From positions 744,001 to 808,000 of the forward strand of contig NZ_CP090958.1 of the NCBI RefSeq assembly GCF_025787225.1: a stretch of 64,000 nt of DNA. Reading direction: 5' to 3'. Below the pieces are notes generated by a model. It was not told the origin of the DNA. It was given only the letters and a program-made list of their open reading frames with translations, and made no database searches. Numbering within the stretch: the stretch's first letter is position 1; every line of letters starts with the position of its first letter. This DNA comes from Saxibacter everestensis. GTDB lineage: Bacteria; Actinomycetota; Actinomycetes; Actinomycetales; Brevibacteriaceae. Of this stretch, positions 36,346 to 45,636 are shown one piece after another. Position numbers and translations under genes: made by a program.

Positions 36346-38001
36346 ATGCACTTTGTTCAGCGCGGAATCGTCCGCGGCCCGGCGATTCTTGCCGCTCTGC
36401 TCCTGGCAGTCACCGGATGCTCGCCCGGGCCGGATCAACCGGAAACCGGAGCCACGCAGCCTGCCGCAGAGCGCACCGAGAGCCCTGAGTCGAGCGTCGA
36501 ACCGCCCCTGAGCTGGGGGCCGTCCCTGGCCGACGAGGCGGCAGCGAAGCAGGCTATCGAGAAACTCGACGACGCTGAACTTGCCGGTCAGGTCATCATG
36601 GCCCAGTACACCGGAACGTCCGTATCGGCGGCAGCCGGCCTGGTGAAGAAGCACCACCTGGCCGGGGTGATCACAATGGCCGACAATCTGCCGACCGACG
36701 CTGCGGGCAAGGTCGACACGGACAAGCTGCACGACGTGACCGAGGCGATACAGAAAGCAGCCGAAGACGACGGCCGGGAATGGCCGGCCATTATCGGCGT
36801 GGATCAGGAAGGCGGCCCGGTCGCCCGGCTATCCTCGCCGGTCACCGGGTTCCCGGCGTTCATGTCGTACGGCGCCGCCGGTGACGCCGAGCTGGCGCGA
36901 AGGGCCGCCCGGGTGCAGGCAGCCGAGCTGGCCGAGCTCGGCTACACGCTGGATTTCGCTCCGAGCATTGACGTCACAGCAGGTGCGGAGGATGCGGTGA
37001 TCGGCGTGCGGTCACCGGCCGGGGATCCTCAACTGGCGGCGAAGGTCGGCAGTGCCGCGGTGCAGGGCTTCAGCGACGCCGGTGTGGTGTCAACGGTCAA
37101 GCACTTTCCCGGCCACGGCTCGCTGACCACCGACTCCCACGAGAGCCTCCCGGTGCTTGACTCCAGCCTGAAAGCTCTAGAGGCACGCGACTGGGTTCCA
37201 TTCCGGGCAGCGATCGACGACGGAGCCCCCGTGGTGATGATGGGGCACATCGCGGCGAAGGCGATAGACCCGGGAAAGCCGGCATCACTTTCGAAGCAGG
37301 CGTACAAGACGCTGCGATCCCGATTGGGCTTCGAGGGCGTGGCCGTGACCGACGCGCTCAATATGGGTGCGGTTGACGCATCGGCCGGCGATGCGACCGT
37401 CGAGGCGATCAGGGCCGGCGCCGACCTCGCGCTGATGCCCGCCGATACAGCGTCCGCGCACGCGGCGCTGGTGGCAGCCGTGAAGGACGGCAGTCTGAAG
37501 CGCTCGCGGCTCGAGCAGGCCGCCACCAGGGTCGTGACACTGATGATGTGGCAGCAGGAACAGGCCGGGAAGGCAGAAGCCGCGACGGCCGACGACGCCG
37601 CACCAGCTGAGGTCTCGCAGCAGGTCAGCGCGGCCGGCATCACAATGGTGCACGGCAAGTGCGGTAAGGAACTCGTCCGGGACTCGGTCACTGTTGTCGG
37701 CGGAACCACGACCGACCGTGCCCGGTTCGCCGCCGCGGCGAAGCAGGCCGGAGTGTCGACCGGGAGCGGCCCGACGGTACGCCTGCTCGGCGCCTCCGGC
37801 AGCCCAGGCGGCGACATCGCAGTTGCGCTTGACGGGCCATGGGCGCTGAAACGCTCGGACGCCGATACGCAGCTCGCGCTGTACGGCCGGACGAAGGGCG
37901 CGTTTGCCGCGCTTCTCGATGTGCTGACCGGCAAGAAAGACGCACCCGGTAAGCTGCCGCTGACGATCAAGGGACTTGACGAGGACGCCGGCTGCGGCTG
38001 A
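36346..38001 (+). CDS. nagZ: Lipoprotein beta-N-acetylhexosaminidase, GH3 (NagZ type)
   Basis: An exported GH3 glycosidase likely to trim N-acetylglucosamine from cell-wall fragments outside the membrane. The lipobox is LAVTGC, with the lipidated Cys at residue 25. A Pro/Glu-rich linker follows. The catalytic domain shows GVDQEGGPVARL near 143, LGYTLDFAPSIDV, the NagZ loop KHFPGHGSLTTDSH near 252 with its His general acid/base, and the nucleophile Asp in VTDALNMGAV near 336. About 150 further C-terminal residues may be an accessory domain. A ribokinase gene follows after about 30 bases. Confidence 0.9.
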   Translation: MHFVQRGIVRGPAILAALLLAVTGCSPGPDQPETGATQPAAERTESPESSVEPPLSWGPSLADEAAAKQAIEKLDDAELAGQVIMAQYTGTSVSAAAGLVKKHHLAGVITMADNLPTDAAGKVDTDKLHDVTEAIQKAAEDDGREWPAIIGVDQEGGPVARLSSPVTGFPAFMSYGAAGDAELARRAARVQAAELAELGYTLDFAPSIDVTAGAEDAVIGVRSPAGDPQLAAKVGSAAVQGFSDAGVVSTVKHFPGHGSLTTDSHESLPVLDSSLKALEARDWVPFRAAIDDGAPVVMMGHIAAKAIDPGKPASLSKQAYKTLRSRLGFEGVAVTDALNMGAVDASAGDATVEAIRAGADLALMPADTASAHAALVAAVKDGSLKRSRLEQAATRVVTLMMWQQEQAGKAEAATADDAAPAEVSQQVSAAGITMVHGKCGKELVRDSVTVVGGTTTDRARFAAAAKQAGVSTGSGPTVRLLGASGSPGGDIAVALDGPWALKRSDADTQLALYGRTKGAFAALLDVLTGKKDAPGKLPLTIKGLDEDAGCG

Positions 38002-38032
38002 CCAGGTCCGCGGACTAGGCAAGGGAGACGAG

Positions 38033-38869
38033 ATGGGAACCGTTGCGGTTCTTGGATCACTGAATATCGACCTGGTGACCACGGTGGACAGACATCCGCG
38101 GCCGGGGGAGACGGTCCTGGGGGAGGACCTGACCCGCGTCTTCGGCGGCAAGGGAGCCAACCAGGCTATCGCGGCGGCAGCGATGGGCGCGCAGGTCATG
38201 ATGATCGGCAGGGTCGGCGACGATGACGAGGGTGCGCGCTACATCGAGCGGCTCAAAGAATTCGGCGTAGCAACCGATTCGGTCGTTGTCACCCCTGGGC
38301 ATGCCACCGGTCACGCACTTATCCCGGTCTCCAGGGATGGCGAGAACTCGATCATCGTGATCGGCGGCGCCAACCTGCAGCTCACCGAGGAGGACCTTGC
38401 TCCACTGGACGCGCTCGGGGAGGGCGATGTTCTGCTGACAGTGCTTGAGGTTCCACTGCCGGTCGTCGAAGCCGCTGTGCGCCGGGCCACCTCGCGTGGC
38501 GTGCGGGTCGTCATCAACGTCTCTCCCTATGCCGAGCTCGCGGCCGAAGTGCTCGCAGCCGCTGATCCGCTGATCGTCAACGAGCACGAAGCCCGTCTTC
38601 TCGAGGAGTCCGGGGTGGCAAGGTCGGCGCAGCAATATGGTGGTCTGTCGGTGCTGACAACGCTCGGTGCGGAGGGTGCTCGGTGGAAGGACATCAGCGT
38701 GCCGGCCGATAAGGTGTCCGCCGTAGACACCACCGGAGCCGGCGACGCGTTCTGCGGTGCGCTCGGCGCCGCCCTGGCGGCGGGATCGGACAAGAGGACG
38801 GCGATGGAAGCGGCAACGGCTGCCGCTGCCGTTGCGGTGCAGCGCCGCGGAGCCCAGCCGGAACCGTGA
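38033..38869 (+). CDS. rbsK: Ribokinase / PfkB-family sugar kinase
   Basis: A kinase of about 278 residues. The PfkB N-terminal signature is VFGGKGANQAIAAAAMGA near residue 38, and the C-terminal signature is DTTGAGDAFCGALGAAL near residue 230 with the catalytic Asp in GAGDAF. VLGSLNIDLVTTVDRHP begins the protein, as in ribokinases. ATG at 38033 follows AAGGGAG 5 bases upstream. The nearby LacI regulator and sugar ABC transporter suggest that it may phosphorylate a sugar brought in by that system. Confidence 0.88.
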   Translation: MGTVAVLGSLNIDLVTTVDRHPRPGETVLGEDLTRVFGGKGANQAIAAAAMGAQVMMIGRVGDDDEGARYIERLKEFGVATDSVVVTPGHATGHALIPVSRDGENSIIVIGGANLQLTEEDLAPLDALGEGDVLLTVLEVPLPVVEAAVRRATSRGVRVVINVSPYAELAAEVLAAADPLIVNEHEARLLEESGVARSAQQYGGLSVLTTLGAEGARWKDISVPADKVSAVDTTGAGDAFCGALGAALAAGSDKRTAMEAATAAAAVAVQRRGAQPEP

Positions 38870-38917
38870 CCGGCGTCGGCGTCCGGCGAGCGGCGACCGG
38901 CGACCGCCGGCGCAGGT

Positions 38918-38948
38918 TTGCGCGTCGTGGGTCACGAGCATGCATAAT
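38918..38948 (+). promoter_or_regulatory. Candidate lacI-type regulator promoter
   Basis: TTGCGC at 38918-38923 and CATAAT at 38943-38948, spaced by 19 bases, with TG just before the -10. It lies directly before the operator at 38967-38980. The spacing is one base or more longer than ideal. Confidence 0.4.
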
Positions 38949-38952
38949 TGGC

Positions 38953-38980
38953 TTCACACGATGTGGTGTGAACGTGCACA
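38953..38980 (+). promoter_or_regulatory. Operator upstream of the LacI-family gene
   Basis: TGTGAACGTGCACA (38967-38980) is a near-palindrome with a CpG-containing centre, typical of LacI/GalR sites. It matches the site at 40111-40124 in 11 of 14 positions or better. It overlaps a second inverted repeat, TTCACAC-N6-GTGTGAA (38953-38972). It lies about 28 bases before the regulator's start, so autoregulation is expected. Confidence 0.7.
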
Positions 38981-39007
38981 TGCACGGTTGAGACGTAGGA
39001 CGGTTGT

Positions 39008-40048
39008 GTGATGAATATTGCGGACGGCAGGAAGCGCGCGGCGAGCATTCTCGATGTGGCCCGGCTGGCCGGAGTCTCGCACCAGACGGTCTCGCGGGTG
39101 ATCAACGACCAGCAGAACATCAGGCCGAGTACGCGGGAAAAGGTCGAACGGGCAATTCAGCAGCTCAATTATCGGCCCAACTCGGCGGCTCGGGCGCTTG
39201 TCACGAAAAAGACCAGGACAATCGGTGTCTATAACTCCGGTGGCGCATTTTTCGGCCCTGCCAGCACGCTGGTCGGATTCACGGACGCTGCCCGCGCAGC
39301 CGGGTATCAGGTCAATGTGATTAATCGGACCTTGCACACCGTGGAACCAGTGCAGAACGTCATCGACAGCCTGCAGGGGCACAACGTCGATGGGATCGTT
39401 GCCATTGCCGCCGAGTTCGATTCAATCGGCGCGCTGCAGGGCGTTCGGCTCAACGTGCCGCTGGTCGCTGCCGAAAGCAGTGGTCAACGCGGGGTGCCGA
39501 GCGTGTCCATCGACCAGTGTTCAGGTGCCCGGATGGCTACCGAGCACCTGATTGAGCTTGGGCATCGGCGAATTCTGCATGTAGCCGGTCCGGCCCATTC
39601 ATCCGACGGCACGGAACGGATCCGCGGCTGGCACCAGACGATGTCGGCGCACGATCTGCCTGCCGCCGAGCCGATCCTCGGCGACTGGTCCCCGGCCAGC
39701 GGCTATGCGGCAGGGCAGGAAATCGCCAGGCGGCTAAAGGCCGACCCTCGGTGCTGCACGGCAATTGTTTCTGGAAACGATCAAATGGCGCTCGGGATTA
39801 TCAAGGCATTCAATGCCGCAGGGATAAGCGTTCCGCGCGACGTAAGTATCGTCGGATTCGACGATATTCCGGAGGCAGAATTCTTCCTCCCGCCGCTGAC
39901 GACAGTGCGCCAGCAATTCGATCGGCTGGGGCAAGAGATCATGGGCACGATGCTCAAGGTTCTTGCCGGGCAGCACCTGGACGAACCGGTAATCATCAGT
40001 CCTGAGTTCGTGATCCGTTCCTCCACCGCGCCGGCAGCCCAGTCGTAA
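39008..40048 (+). CDS. LacI-family sugar-responsive repressor
   Basis: A 346-residue regulator. The helix-turn-helix is at the N-terminus (ILDVARLAGVSHQTVSRVINDQQNIRPSTREKV, about residues 14-46), followed by the hinge YRPNSAARALVTKKTRTIGV. The rest is a periplasmic-binding-protein-like sensor ending in STTAPAAQ-type residues, with SIVGFDDIPEA typical of the family. A GTG at 39008 and an ATG at 39011 are both possible starts. Matching operators before this gene and before the sugar transporter make that transporter its likely target. Confidence 0.93.
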   Translation: MMNIADGRKRAASILDVARLAGVSHQTVSRVINDQQNIRPSTREKVERAIQQLNYRPNSAARALVTKKTRTIGVYNSGGAFFGPASTLVGFTDAARAAGYQVNVINRTLHTVEPVQNVIDSLQGHNVDGIVAIAAEFDSIGALQGVRLNVPLVAAESSGQRGVPSVSIDQCSGARMATEHLIELGHRRILHVAGPAHSSDGTERIRGWHQTMSAHDLPAAEPILGDWSPASGYAAGQEIARRLKADPRCCTAIVSGNDQMALGIIKAFNAAGISVPRDVSIVGFDDIPEAEFFLPPLTTVRQQFDRLGQEIMGTMLKVLAGQHLDEPVIISPEFVIRSSTAPAAQS

Positions 40049-40070
40049 CCGAATCGCGATCCGCGACTGC

Positions 40071-40101
40071 TTGACACATTCGGGCCGCCCTGGGCTACGA
40101 T
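40071..40101 (+). promoter_or_regulatory. Promoter of the sugar ABC transporter operon
   Basis: A consensus -35, TTGACA, is at 40071-40076 and TACGAT is at 40096-40101, spaced by 19 bases. The LacI-type operator begins 9 bases after the -10, well placed to block transcription start. Confidence 0.6.
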
Positions 40102-40110
40102 TATGCGAAG

Positions 40111-40124
40111 TGTGAACGATCACA
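40111..40124 (+). promoter_or_regulatory. LacI-type operator controlling the sugar transporter
   Basis: TGTGAACGATCACA is a palindrome (TGTGA-N4-TCACA) with a central CG, directly downstream of the -10 element of the transporter promoter. It shares TGTGAACG and CACA with the site before the LacI gene. Confidence 0.75.
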
Positions 40125-40206
40125 TTTAGCTCGACTCGGTACGAAGGCCAGCGTGGGCGCACGCTGTGACAACGACGTCCAGATTTGAAACTGAGAGGTA
40201 CTACCC

Positions 40207-41322
40207 GTGAAAGCTAAGAAAATTCTTCTTGGTCTTGCAGCAGGCGCAGTTGCGCTAACCCTGGCCGCCTGCTCCGGAGGACGCGGCGGCGGAGATGAAG
40301 CCGCAGAAGGTGAAAACAAGGGCGCTCTCGTTGGCATCGCGATGCCGACCCAGCAATCCGAGCGATGGATTGCCGACGGCGAGAATGTTAAGAAGTCGCT
40401 GGAGAAACTCGGCTATAAGACCGACCTGCAGTATGCGAACGATGACATTCCCACCCAGGTATCGCAGATCGAAAACATGATCTCGAAGGGGGCGAAGGCC
40501 CTCGTCATCGCATCGATCGACGGCACCACCCTGACGGACGTGCTGGAAACCGCCAAGGCGCAGGACATTCCGGTGATCGCCTACGACCGGCTGATCAACG
40601 GATCGCCGAACGTCGATTACTACACGACCTTCGACAACTACCAGGTCGGCGTCCAGCAGGCTACGTCGTTGCTGACCGGCATGGGCGTGCTGACCGAGGA
40701 CGGCAAGGACAACCCGGACGCCAAGAAGGAGTACAACGTCGAGTTGTTCGCCGGCAGCCCGGATGACAATAACGCCAAGTTCTTCTGGGACGGCGCCATT
40801 GACACCCTGCAGCCCTACATGGACAAGGGAGTGATCAAGGTTCCGTCGAAGCAGACGGAATTCGAGCAGGCCGCGATTCTTCGCTGGTTGCCGGAAACCG
40901 CGCAGAAGCGGATGGAGAACCTGCTGCAGCTTGATGGTGACACCAAGCTCGACGGCGTGCTGTCGCCTTACGACGGACTGTCGATCGGTATCATTTCGGC
41001 GCTGACCTCTGGCGGATACGAGAAGAACGCGCTGCCGACCATTACCGGCCAGGATGCCGAAGTCGGCTCCGTGAAGTCGATCATCGCCGGCGAGCAGTAC
41101 TCGTCCATCTACAAGGACACCCGCGCGCTGGGTGACCAGGCCGTGAAGATGGTCGACGCCGTGCTCAATGGCAAGGAGCCAGAGGTGAATAACACCAAGG
41201 ACTACGACAACGGCGAGAAGGTCGTGCCGTCGTACCTGCTCGATTCGGTCATCGTCACCAAGGACAACTACCAGAAGATCCTGGTTGACAGCGGCTACTA
41301 CAGCGAAGACGACCTGAAGTAA
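40207..41322 (+). CDS. chvE: Sugar ABC transporter substrate-binding lipoprotein (ChvE type)
   Basis: A 371-residue lipoprotein with lipobox LAAC, Cys at residue 22. The mature protein is a type I periplasmic-binding fold close to ChvE/xylose-binding proteins: [75 protein letters not shown]. It binds a monosaccharide outside the membrane and hands it to the ATPase and permease encoded next. The gene begins 83 bases after the operator, on the same strand as its partners. Confidence 0.93.
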   Translation: MKAKKILLGLAAGAVALTLAACSGGRGGGDEAAEGENKGALVGIAMPTQQSERWIADGENVKKSLEKLGYKTDLQYANDDIPTQVSQIENMISKGAKALVIASIDGTTLTDVLETAKAQDIPVIAYDRLINGSPNVDYYTTFDNYQVGVQQATSLLTGMGVLTEDGKDNPDAKKEYNVELFAGSPDDNNAKFFWDGAIDTLQPYMDKGVIKVPSKQTEFEQAAILRWLPETAQKRMENLLQLDGDTKLDGVLSPYDGLSIGIISALTSGGYEKNALPTITGQDAEVGSVKSIIAGEQYSSIYKDTRALGDQAVKMVDAVLNGKEPEVNNTKDYDNGEKVVPSYLLDSVIVTKDNYQKILVDSGYYSEDDLK

Positions 41323-41432
41323 GACAGTTGGTGGGCGGGGGAGCCGCGGTTCCCTCGCCCACCGACCCCTTCCGCCGGTACGATTTGTCGTATTCTCCGG
41401 CCGGTAATGACCACAATGAAGTGAGGCAGGGA

Positions 41433-42962
41433 ATGGCAGACCGCATTCTCGAGATGCGCGATATCACCAAGACTTTTCCCGGTGTGAAGGCGCTTGCGAA
41501 CGTCAACCTTGATGTGAGACGTGGCGAAGTACACGCCATCTGCGGGGAGAACGGCGCAGGCAAGTCGACCCTGATGAAGGTGCTCTCCGGGGTGTATCCG
41601 CATGGCTCCTATCAGGGCGACATCGTCTACGAGGGTGAGACCGTCGAATACAAGACGATCCGCGACAGTGAGTCCAGCGGGATCGTGATCATCCACCAGG
41701 AGCTGGCTCTCAGCCCGTTCCTCTCGATCGCCGAGAACATCTATCTGGGCAACGAGATATCGAGGCGTGGCTTCATCGACTGGAACGCGACCAACCTCGA
41801 GGCCGCGAAACTGCTGGAACGCGTCGGCCTCAAAGACAATCCAGCCACCAAGATCACCGAAATCGGCGTCGGCAAGCAGCAGCTGGTCGAGATCGCCAAG
41901 GCGCTGTCGAAGAACGTCAAGCTACTGATCCTCGATGAGCCGACCGCCGCACTGAACGACGAGGACTCCGCTCACCTGCTCGGCCTGATCCGCCAGCTGC
42001 AGGAACAGGGCATCACCTCGATCCTGATCAGCCACAAACTAAATGAGATCAAGGCGATCGCGGACCGGGTGACCGTCATCCGCGATGGGCAAACCATCGA
42101 GACCCTCGATCTCAACACCGACGACGTATCCGAGAACCGGATCATCAAGGCGATGGTTGGCCGGGAACTGGACAACCGGTACCCGGATCGCTCGCCCAAC
42201 ATCGGCGATGAGGTATTCCGGATCGAGAACTGGACTGTGCACCACCCACGTGAAACCTCGCGCGTCGTCATCGACAACGCCAACTTGAACGTCCGGGCCG
42301 GCGAAGTCGTCGGCATTGCCGGCTTGATGGGCGCGGGACGCACAGAGCTCGCCATGAGCGTCTTCGGGCGGAGTTACGGTTCGCACATCAGTGGCAGCGT
42401 GTTTCTCCGGGGCAAGGAGATCAGGACCCGGTCGGTCGGCGAGGCGATCGACAACGGAATCGCCTACGCCACGGAAGACCGAAAGTACTACGGCCTGAAC
42501 CTGATCGACGACATCAAGCGCAATGTCTCCGGTGCGGCACTTAACAAGCTGGCCCGCGGCGGCTGGGTCGACAGCAACCGCGAATACCAGGTTGCCGACG
42601 AATACCGGCAGAGCATGAACATCAAGGCGCCATCTGTCGGCTCGATCACCGGACAGCTCTCCGGCGGAAATCAGCAGAAGGTTGTGCTGAGCAAGTGGAT
42701 GTTCGCCGACCCCGAGGTGCTGATTCTCGACGAGCCGACCCGCGGAATCGATGTCGGAGCCAAGTACGAGATCTACACGATTATCAATCAGCTGGCTGCT
42801 TCCGGGAAGGCCCTCATCGTGATCTCTTCGGAGCTGCCGGAACTTCTCGGCATCTGCGATCGGATCTATGCGCTGGCGCAGGGCCGGATCACCGGTGAGG
42901 TGTCTGGCGAGCAGGCCACGCCGGAGAAGCTGATGCACTATATGACCAAGGAGAAAGACTAA
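41433..42962 (+). CDS. mmsA: Sugar ABC transporter ATPase (MmsA/GguA type, two ATPase domains)
   Basis: A 509-residue protein with two ABC domains, typical of sugar importers of the ribose/xylose class. Domain 1 has Walker [17 protein letters not shown] near residue 37 and Walker [14 protein letters not shown]. Domain 2 has a degenerate P-loop region ([18 protein letters not shown]), the signature [15 protein letters not shown] near 408 and Walker [17 protein letters not shown]. The ATG at 41433 is chosen because the domain starts at once and AGGCAGGG lies upstream. It follows chvE by about 110 bases and precedes the permease gene by 2. Confidence 0.95.
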   Translation: MADRILEMRDITKTFPGVKALANVNLDVRRGEVHAICGENGAGKSTLMKVLSGVYPHGSYQGDIVYEGETVEYKTIRDSESSGIVIIHQELALSPFLSIAENIYLGNEISRRGFIDWNATNLEAAKLLERVGLKDNPATKITEIGVGKQQLVEIAKALSKNVKLLILDEPTAALNDEDSAHLLGLIRQLQEQGITSILISHKLNEIKAIADRVTVIRDGQTIETLDLNTDDVSENRIIKAMVGRELDNRYPDRSPNIGDEVFRIENWTVHHPRETSRVVIDNANLNVRAGEVVGIAGLMGAGRTELAMSVFGRSYGSHISGSVFLRGKEIRTRSVGEAIDNGIAYATEDRKYYGLNLIDDIKRNVSGAALNKLARGGWVDSNREYQVADEYRQSMNIKAPSVGSITGQLSGGNQQKVVLSKWMFADPEVLILDEPTRGIDVGAKYEIYTIINQLAASGKALIVISSELPELLGICDRIYALAQGRITGEVSGEQATPEKLMHYMTKEKD

Positions 42963-42964
42963 TC

Positions 42965-44326
42965 ATGGCAGCTGTCCCAAACGCGCTGGCCTTCCTGGCC
43001 AGCCGGCTACGACAGATCGGCATCTTCATTGCCCTGATCGTCATCGTGGTCCTGTTCCAGATTCTGACCGACGGCGCTTTGCTGCAGCCGGGCAACGTCT
43101 CAAACATCATCGTGCAGAACAGCTACATCCTGATTCTGGCCATCGGCATGGTGATGATCATTATCGCGAGGCATATCGATCTGTCCGTTGGATCGGTGGC
43201 AGCCTTCGTCGGTGCGCTCTCCGGCGTGATGATTCAGTCCTGGGGCTTTCCCTGGTGGGCTGCGATTATCGCCTCGCTCGTCGTCGGCGCGTTGGTGGGC
43301 GCCTGGCAGGGGTTCTGGATCGCCTACGTGGGTATTCCGGCGTTCATAGTCACTCTGGCCGGCATGTTGATTTTCCGCGGCCTGACCCAGATAGTGCTCG
43401 GAAATCGGCAGATCACGCCGTTCCCCGAGGAGTATCGGGAACTTGGCGGTGGATTCCTGCCGGACATCGCGCCAAACGCGCCGTTGGAATGGCTCACCGT
43501 CGGCCTGGGCGTCCTAGCTACAGTTTTCCTGATCGCGCAACAGGTGAAGACTCGTCGTGACCGGGTCAAGCTGAATCTCGAAGATGAGCCCGGCACCTGG
43601 TTCGGCATCAAGCTGGCGTTCACCGCTGTGATGGTGCTCGGATTGACCATCCTATTGGCGAGATTCCGGGGCACGCCGGTTGTGCTCGTCGTGCTGGCAG
43701 TCCTTATTCTTGCGTACACCGCAGTGATGAACCGTTCGAAGTTCGGCCGCCACATTTACGCCGTCGGCGGCAACCTGCACGCGGCGCAGCTGTCCGGCGT
43801 GAACACGAAGCGCGTCGACTTCTTCCTGTTCGTCAATATGGGCGTGCTGGCGGCGCTCGCCGGGCTTGTCTTCACCGGCCGACTGAACTCTGCCGGGCCC
43901 GGTGCGGGTAACCTGTTCGAGCTGGACGCCATCGCGGCAGCCTTTATTGGTGGCGCCGCCGTTACCGGTGGAATCGGGACCGTGACCGGCGCTATCACCG
44001 GTGGTTTGATCATGGGTGTGCTCAACAACGGCATGTCGCTGTTGGGAGTTGGCACCGACTACCAGCAGTTCATCAAGGGTCTGGTCCTGTTGCTCGCGGT
44101 GGCTTTCGACATCTTCAACAAGAACCGCACGGGCCAGTCGAGTATCTTCTCGATGAAGCGGCGTGGTGCCGGGGATGTTGTTGCTGCAGCCAAGCGGCAG
44201 ACGGGCGAGAAGACGGAGGACGGCGCGCAGGACGGCGTTGCGCCGCAGCCGGGGAGCGCCGGCAGCTCGGCTGTCGAGCGTCCGGAAGATGTCGAGCGTC
44301 CGGAAGACAAAGCGCCCACTCGGTAG
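42965..44326 (+). CDS. mmsB: Sugar ABC transporter permease (MmsB/GguB type)
   Basis: A 453-residue membrane protein with about eleven helices. The family block SYILILAIGMVMIIIARHIDLSVGSVAAFVGALSG is near residue 50, and GNLHAAQLSGVNTKRVDFFLFVNMG is near 265. A hydrophilic C-terminal tail of about 60 residues ends with a duplicated VERPEDVERPEDK, encoded by a 17-base direct repeat. It completes the chvE-mmsA-mmsB importer, with only 2 bases between ATPase and permease. Confidence 0.94.
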   Translation: MAAVPNALAFLASRLRQIGIFIALIVIVVLFQILTDGALLQPGNVSNIIVQNSYILILAIGMVMIIIARHIDLSVGSVAAFVGALSGVMIQSWGFPWWAAIIASLVVGALVGAWQGFWIAYVGIPAFIVTLAGMLIFRGLTQIVLGNRQITPFPEEYRELGGGFLPDIAPNAPLEWLTVGLGVLATVFLIAQQVKTRRDRVKLNLEDEPGTWFGIKLAFTAVMVLGLTILLARFRGTPVVLVVLAVLILAYTAVMNRSKFGRHIYAVGGNLHAAQLSGVNTKRVDFFLFVNMGVLAALAGLVFTGRLNSAGPGAGNLFELDAIAAAFIGGAAVTGGIGTVTGAITGGLIMGVLNNGMSLLGVGTDYQQFIKGLVLLLAVAFDIFNKNRTGQSSIFSMKRRGAGDVVAAAKRQTGEKTEDGAQDGVAPQPGSAGSSAVERPEDVERPEDKAPTR

Positions 44327-44337
44327 AAATCCTGATC

Positions 44338-44371
44338 CAATATCAGTCGCGCGTTATCAGTCGCGCGACTG
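44338..44371. repeat. Palindrome and direct repeat after the permease
   Basis: ATCAGTCGCGCG occurs twice, 14 bases apart, and the second copy ends in the perfect 14-base palindrome CAGTCGCGCGACTG (44358-44371). It could help end the transporter transcript, although no T-run follows. Confidence 0.45.
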
Positions 44372-44407
44372 ACGACGGGAGCGGCGGCCCGGACTTAGCG
44401 TGAAGCT

Positions 44408-45496
44408 ATGAACAAGTTCACCAACCGAGGCCACGCTCCCGTTGTCACGCCTGCGGGTGTTGCGGATGCTGCGGCGGACCGGCCGCAGGTCGTCGGCCTG
44501 GCGCGGCCGGTTCGCGTGCCATGGCCGGCCGTCGTTGTGTTCGTTCTGACTGCCTGCGCGCTTGCCTGGTTGGTGGCGATCCCGCTCTGGACGAACGGCA
44601 AGGGCCTGGGCGATGCCGTGATGGTTCAGGTTGTCGCGGCGGTCATGATGTTGACGCCGGCGCTCGCCACGATCGTTGCATTGATAGTGCAGCGCCGCGG
44701 GAGCGATGGTACTCGGATAGCGAAAGCTCGCTACCTCGGCATCTGGCCGCTGCGGTCGGCCAAGCGGGTGGTCTGGATGACCGTGGGCACGTACTTTGCC
44801 GTGATGGCATTCGTGTTCGTCACCATTCTGTTCGCGGGGGCGGTCGGCTGGGCCGACCTCGACCTGGCCGGCCTTTCTGGATTTCGCGAGTACTTGGCCT
44901 CGACCGGCGCTATTGATCCTGGCAAACCGTTCGCGGCGGTGCCGTTCGCTCTGATCGTGGCGATTCAGCTTGCGAGCATCCCGTTCAATGGCTTGTTCAC
45001 CGCTCTGTTCGCTTTCGGCGAGGAGGTCGGCTGGCGTGGTTGGCTGCTGACCAGCCTGCGGCCTCTTGGCACCTGGCCCGCCCTGGTGATAACCGGTGCC
45101 GTCTGGGGAGTATGGCATTCGCCGCTCATCCTGCTTGGCTATAACTTCGGTCGCACCGACATCGGTGGCGTGGCGCTGATGACCGGCGGTTGCATCGCCT
45201 TCGGCATCCTGCTCGGCTGGACTCGGCTTCGAACCGGGTCGGTCTGGCCGGCGGTATTCGGCCACGCGGCTCTGAACGTTTCCACCGGGCCGCTGATTCT
45301 GCTGACCTACCAGGCCGGTACCGTTCCGAATGCCAGCACGACGAGCGCGCTCGGCTTCTCCGGCTGGATCGTGACGGCCGTTATCGTCGCGGCCCTGCTG
45401 CTGACCGGTCAGTTCAGCAGGCAGGCCGAACTGGCGCCGGCGCGGCCCCAGGCGGTCCGGTCCGGATCCCGGCAGGAGCAACTGCGCGCCGATTAA
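44408..45496 (+). CDS. CPBP-family intramembrane metalloprotease (CAAX protease-like)
   Basis: A 362-residue protein with about eight membrane helices. The three conserved blocks of the CPBP/ABI family are present: FGEEVGWRGWLL near residue 205 (two Glu and Arg), GAVWGVWHSPLILLGY near 235, and FGHAALN near 290. These residues bind the catalytic metal inside the membrane. An N-terminal hydrophilic part of about 35 residues precedes the first helix. Targets are unknown; family members mature peptides or give self-immunity to bacteriocins. It stands alone. Confidence 0.88.
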   Translation: MNKFTNRGHAPVVTPAGVADAAADRPQVVGLARPVRVPWPAVVVFVLTACALAWLVAIPLWTNGKGLGDAVMVQVVAAVMMLTPALATIVALIVQRRGSDGTRIAKARYLGIWPLRSAKRVVWMTVGTYFAVMAFVFVTILFAGAVGWADLDLAGLSGFREYLASTGAIDPGKPFAAVPFALIVAIQLASIPFNGLFTALFAFGEEVGWRGWLLTSLRPLGTWPALVITGAVWGVWHSPLILLGYNFGRTDIGGVALMTGGCIAFGILLGWTRLRTGSVWPAVFGHAALNVSTGPLILLTYQAGTVPNASTTSALGFSGWIVTAVIVAALLLTGQFSRQAELAPARPQAVRSGSRQEQLRAD

Positions 45497-45552
45497 ATCT
45501 CCTCGGCCGTGGGTATGGATCCCGGTAATTGCCCAGATGAGGAGAACTGGCC

Positions 45553-45636
45553 ATGGCTGAAGCAGATGTCGGCGAGCAAGTACCCAAAGCGCGTGTTTTG
45601 GTCAGAAGGGTGGGGTGTCTGGTAGGGCGAGGTTGA
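45553..45636 (+). CDS. Possible truncated short gene (27 codons)
   Basis: ATG at 45553 has a strong GAGGAG site 9 bases upstream and begins MAEADVGEQVPKARVLVRR, then ends after 27 codons by overlapping the 3' end of the convergent HNH endonuclease gene. It may be the 5' stub of a gene cut off when the HNH gene arrived. It could equally be chance. Confidence 0.2.
   Translation: MAEADVGEQVPKARVLVRRVGCLVGRG

Noticed and set aside
38870-38912. CGGCGACC-type repeats between the ribokinase gene and the LacI promoter as a regulatory element
   Set aside because: The words are short and only partly repeated; ordinary GC-rich intergenic sequence explains them.
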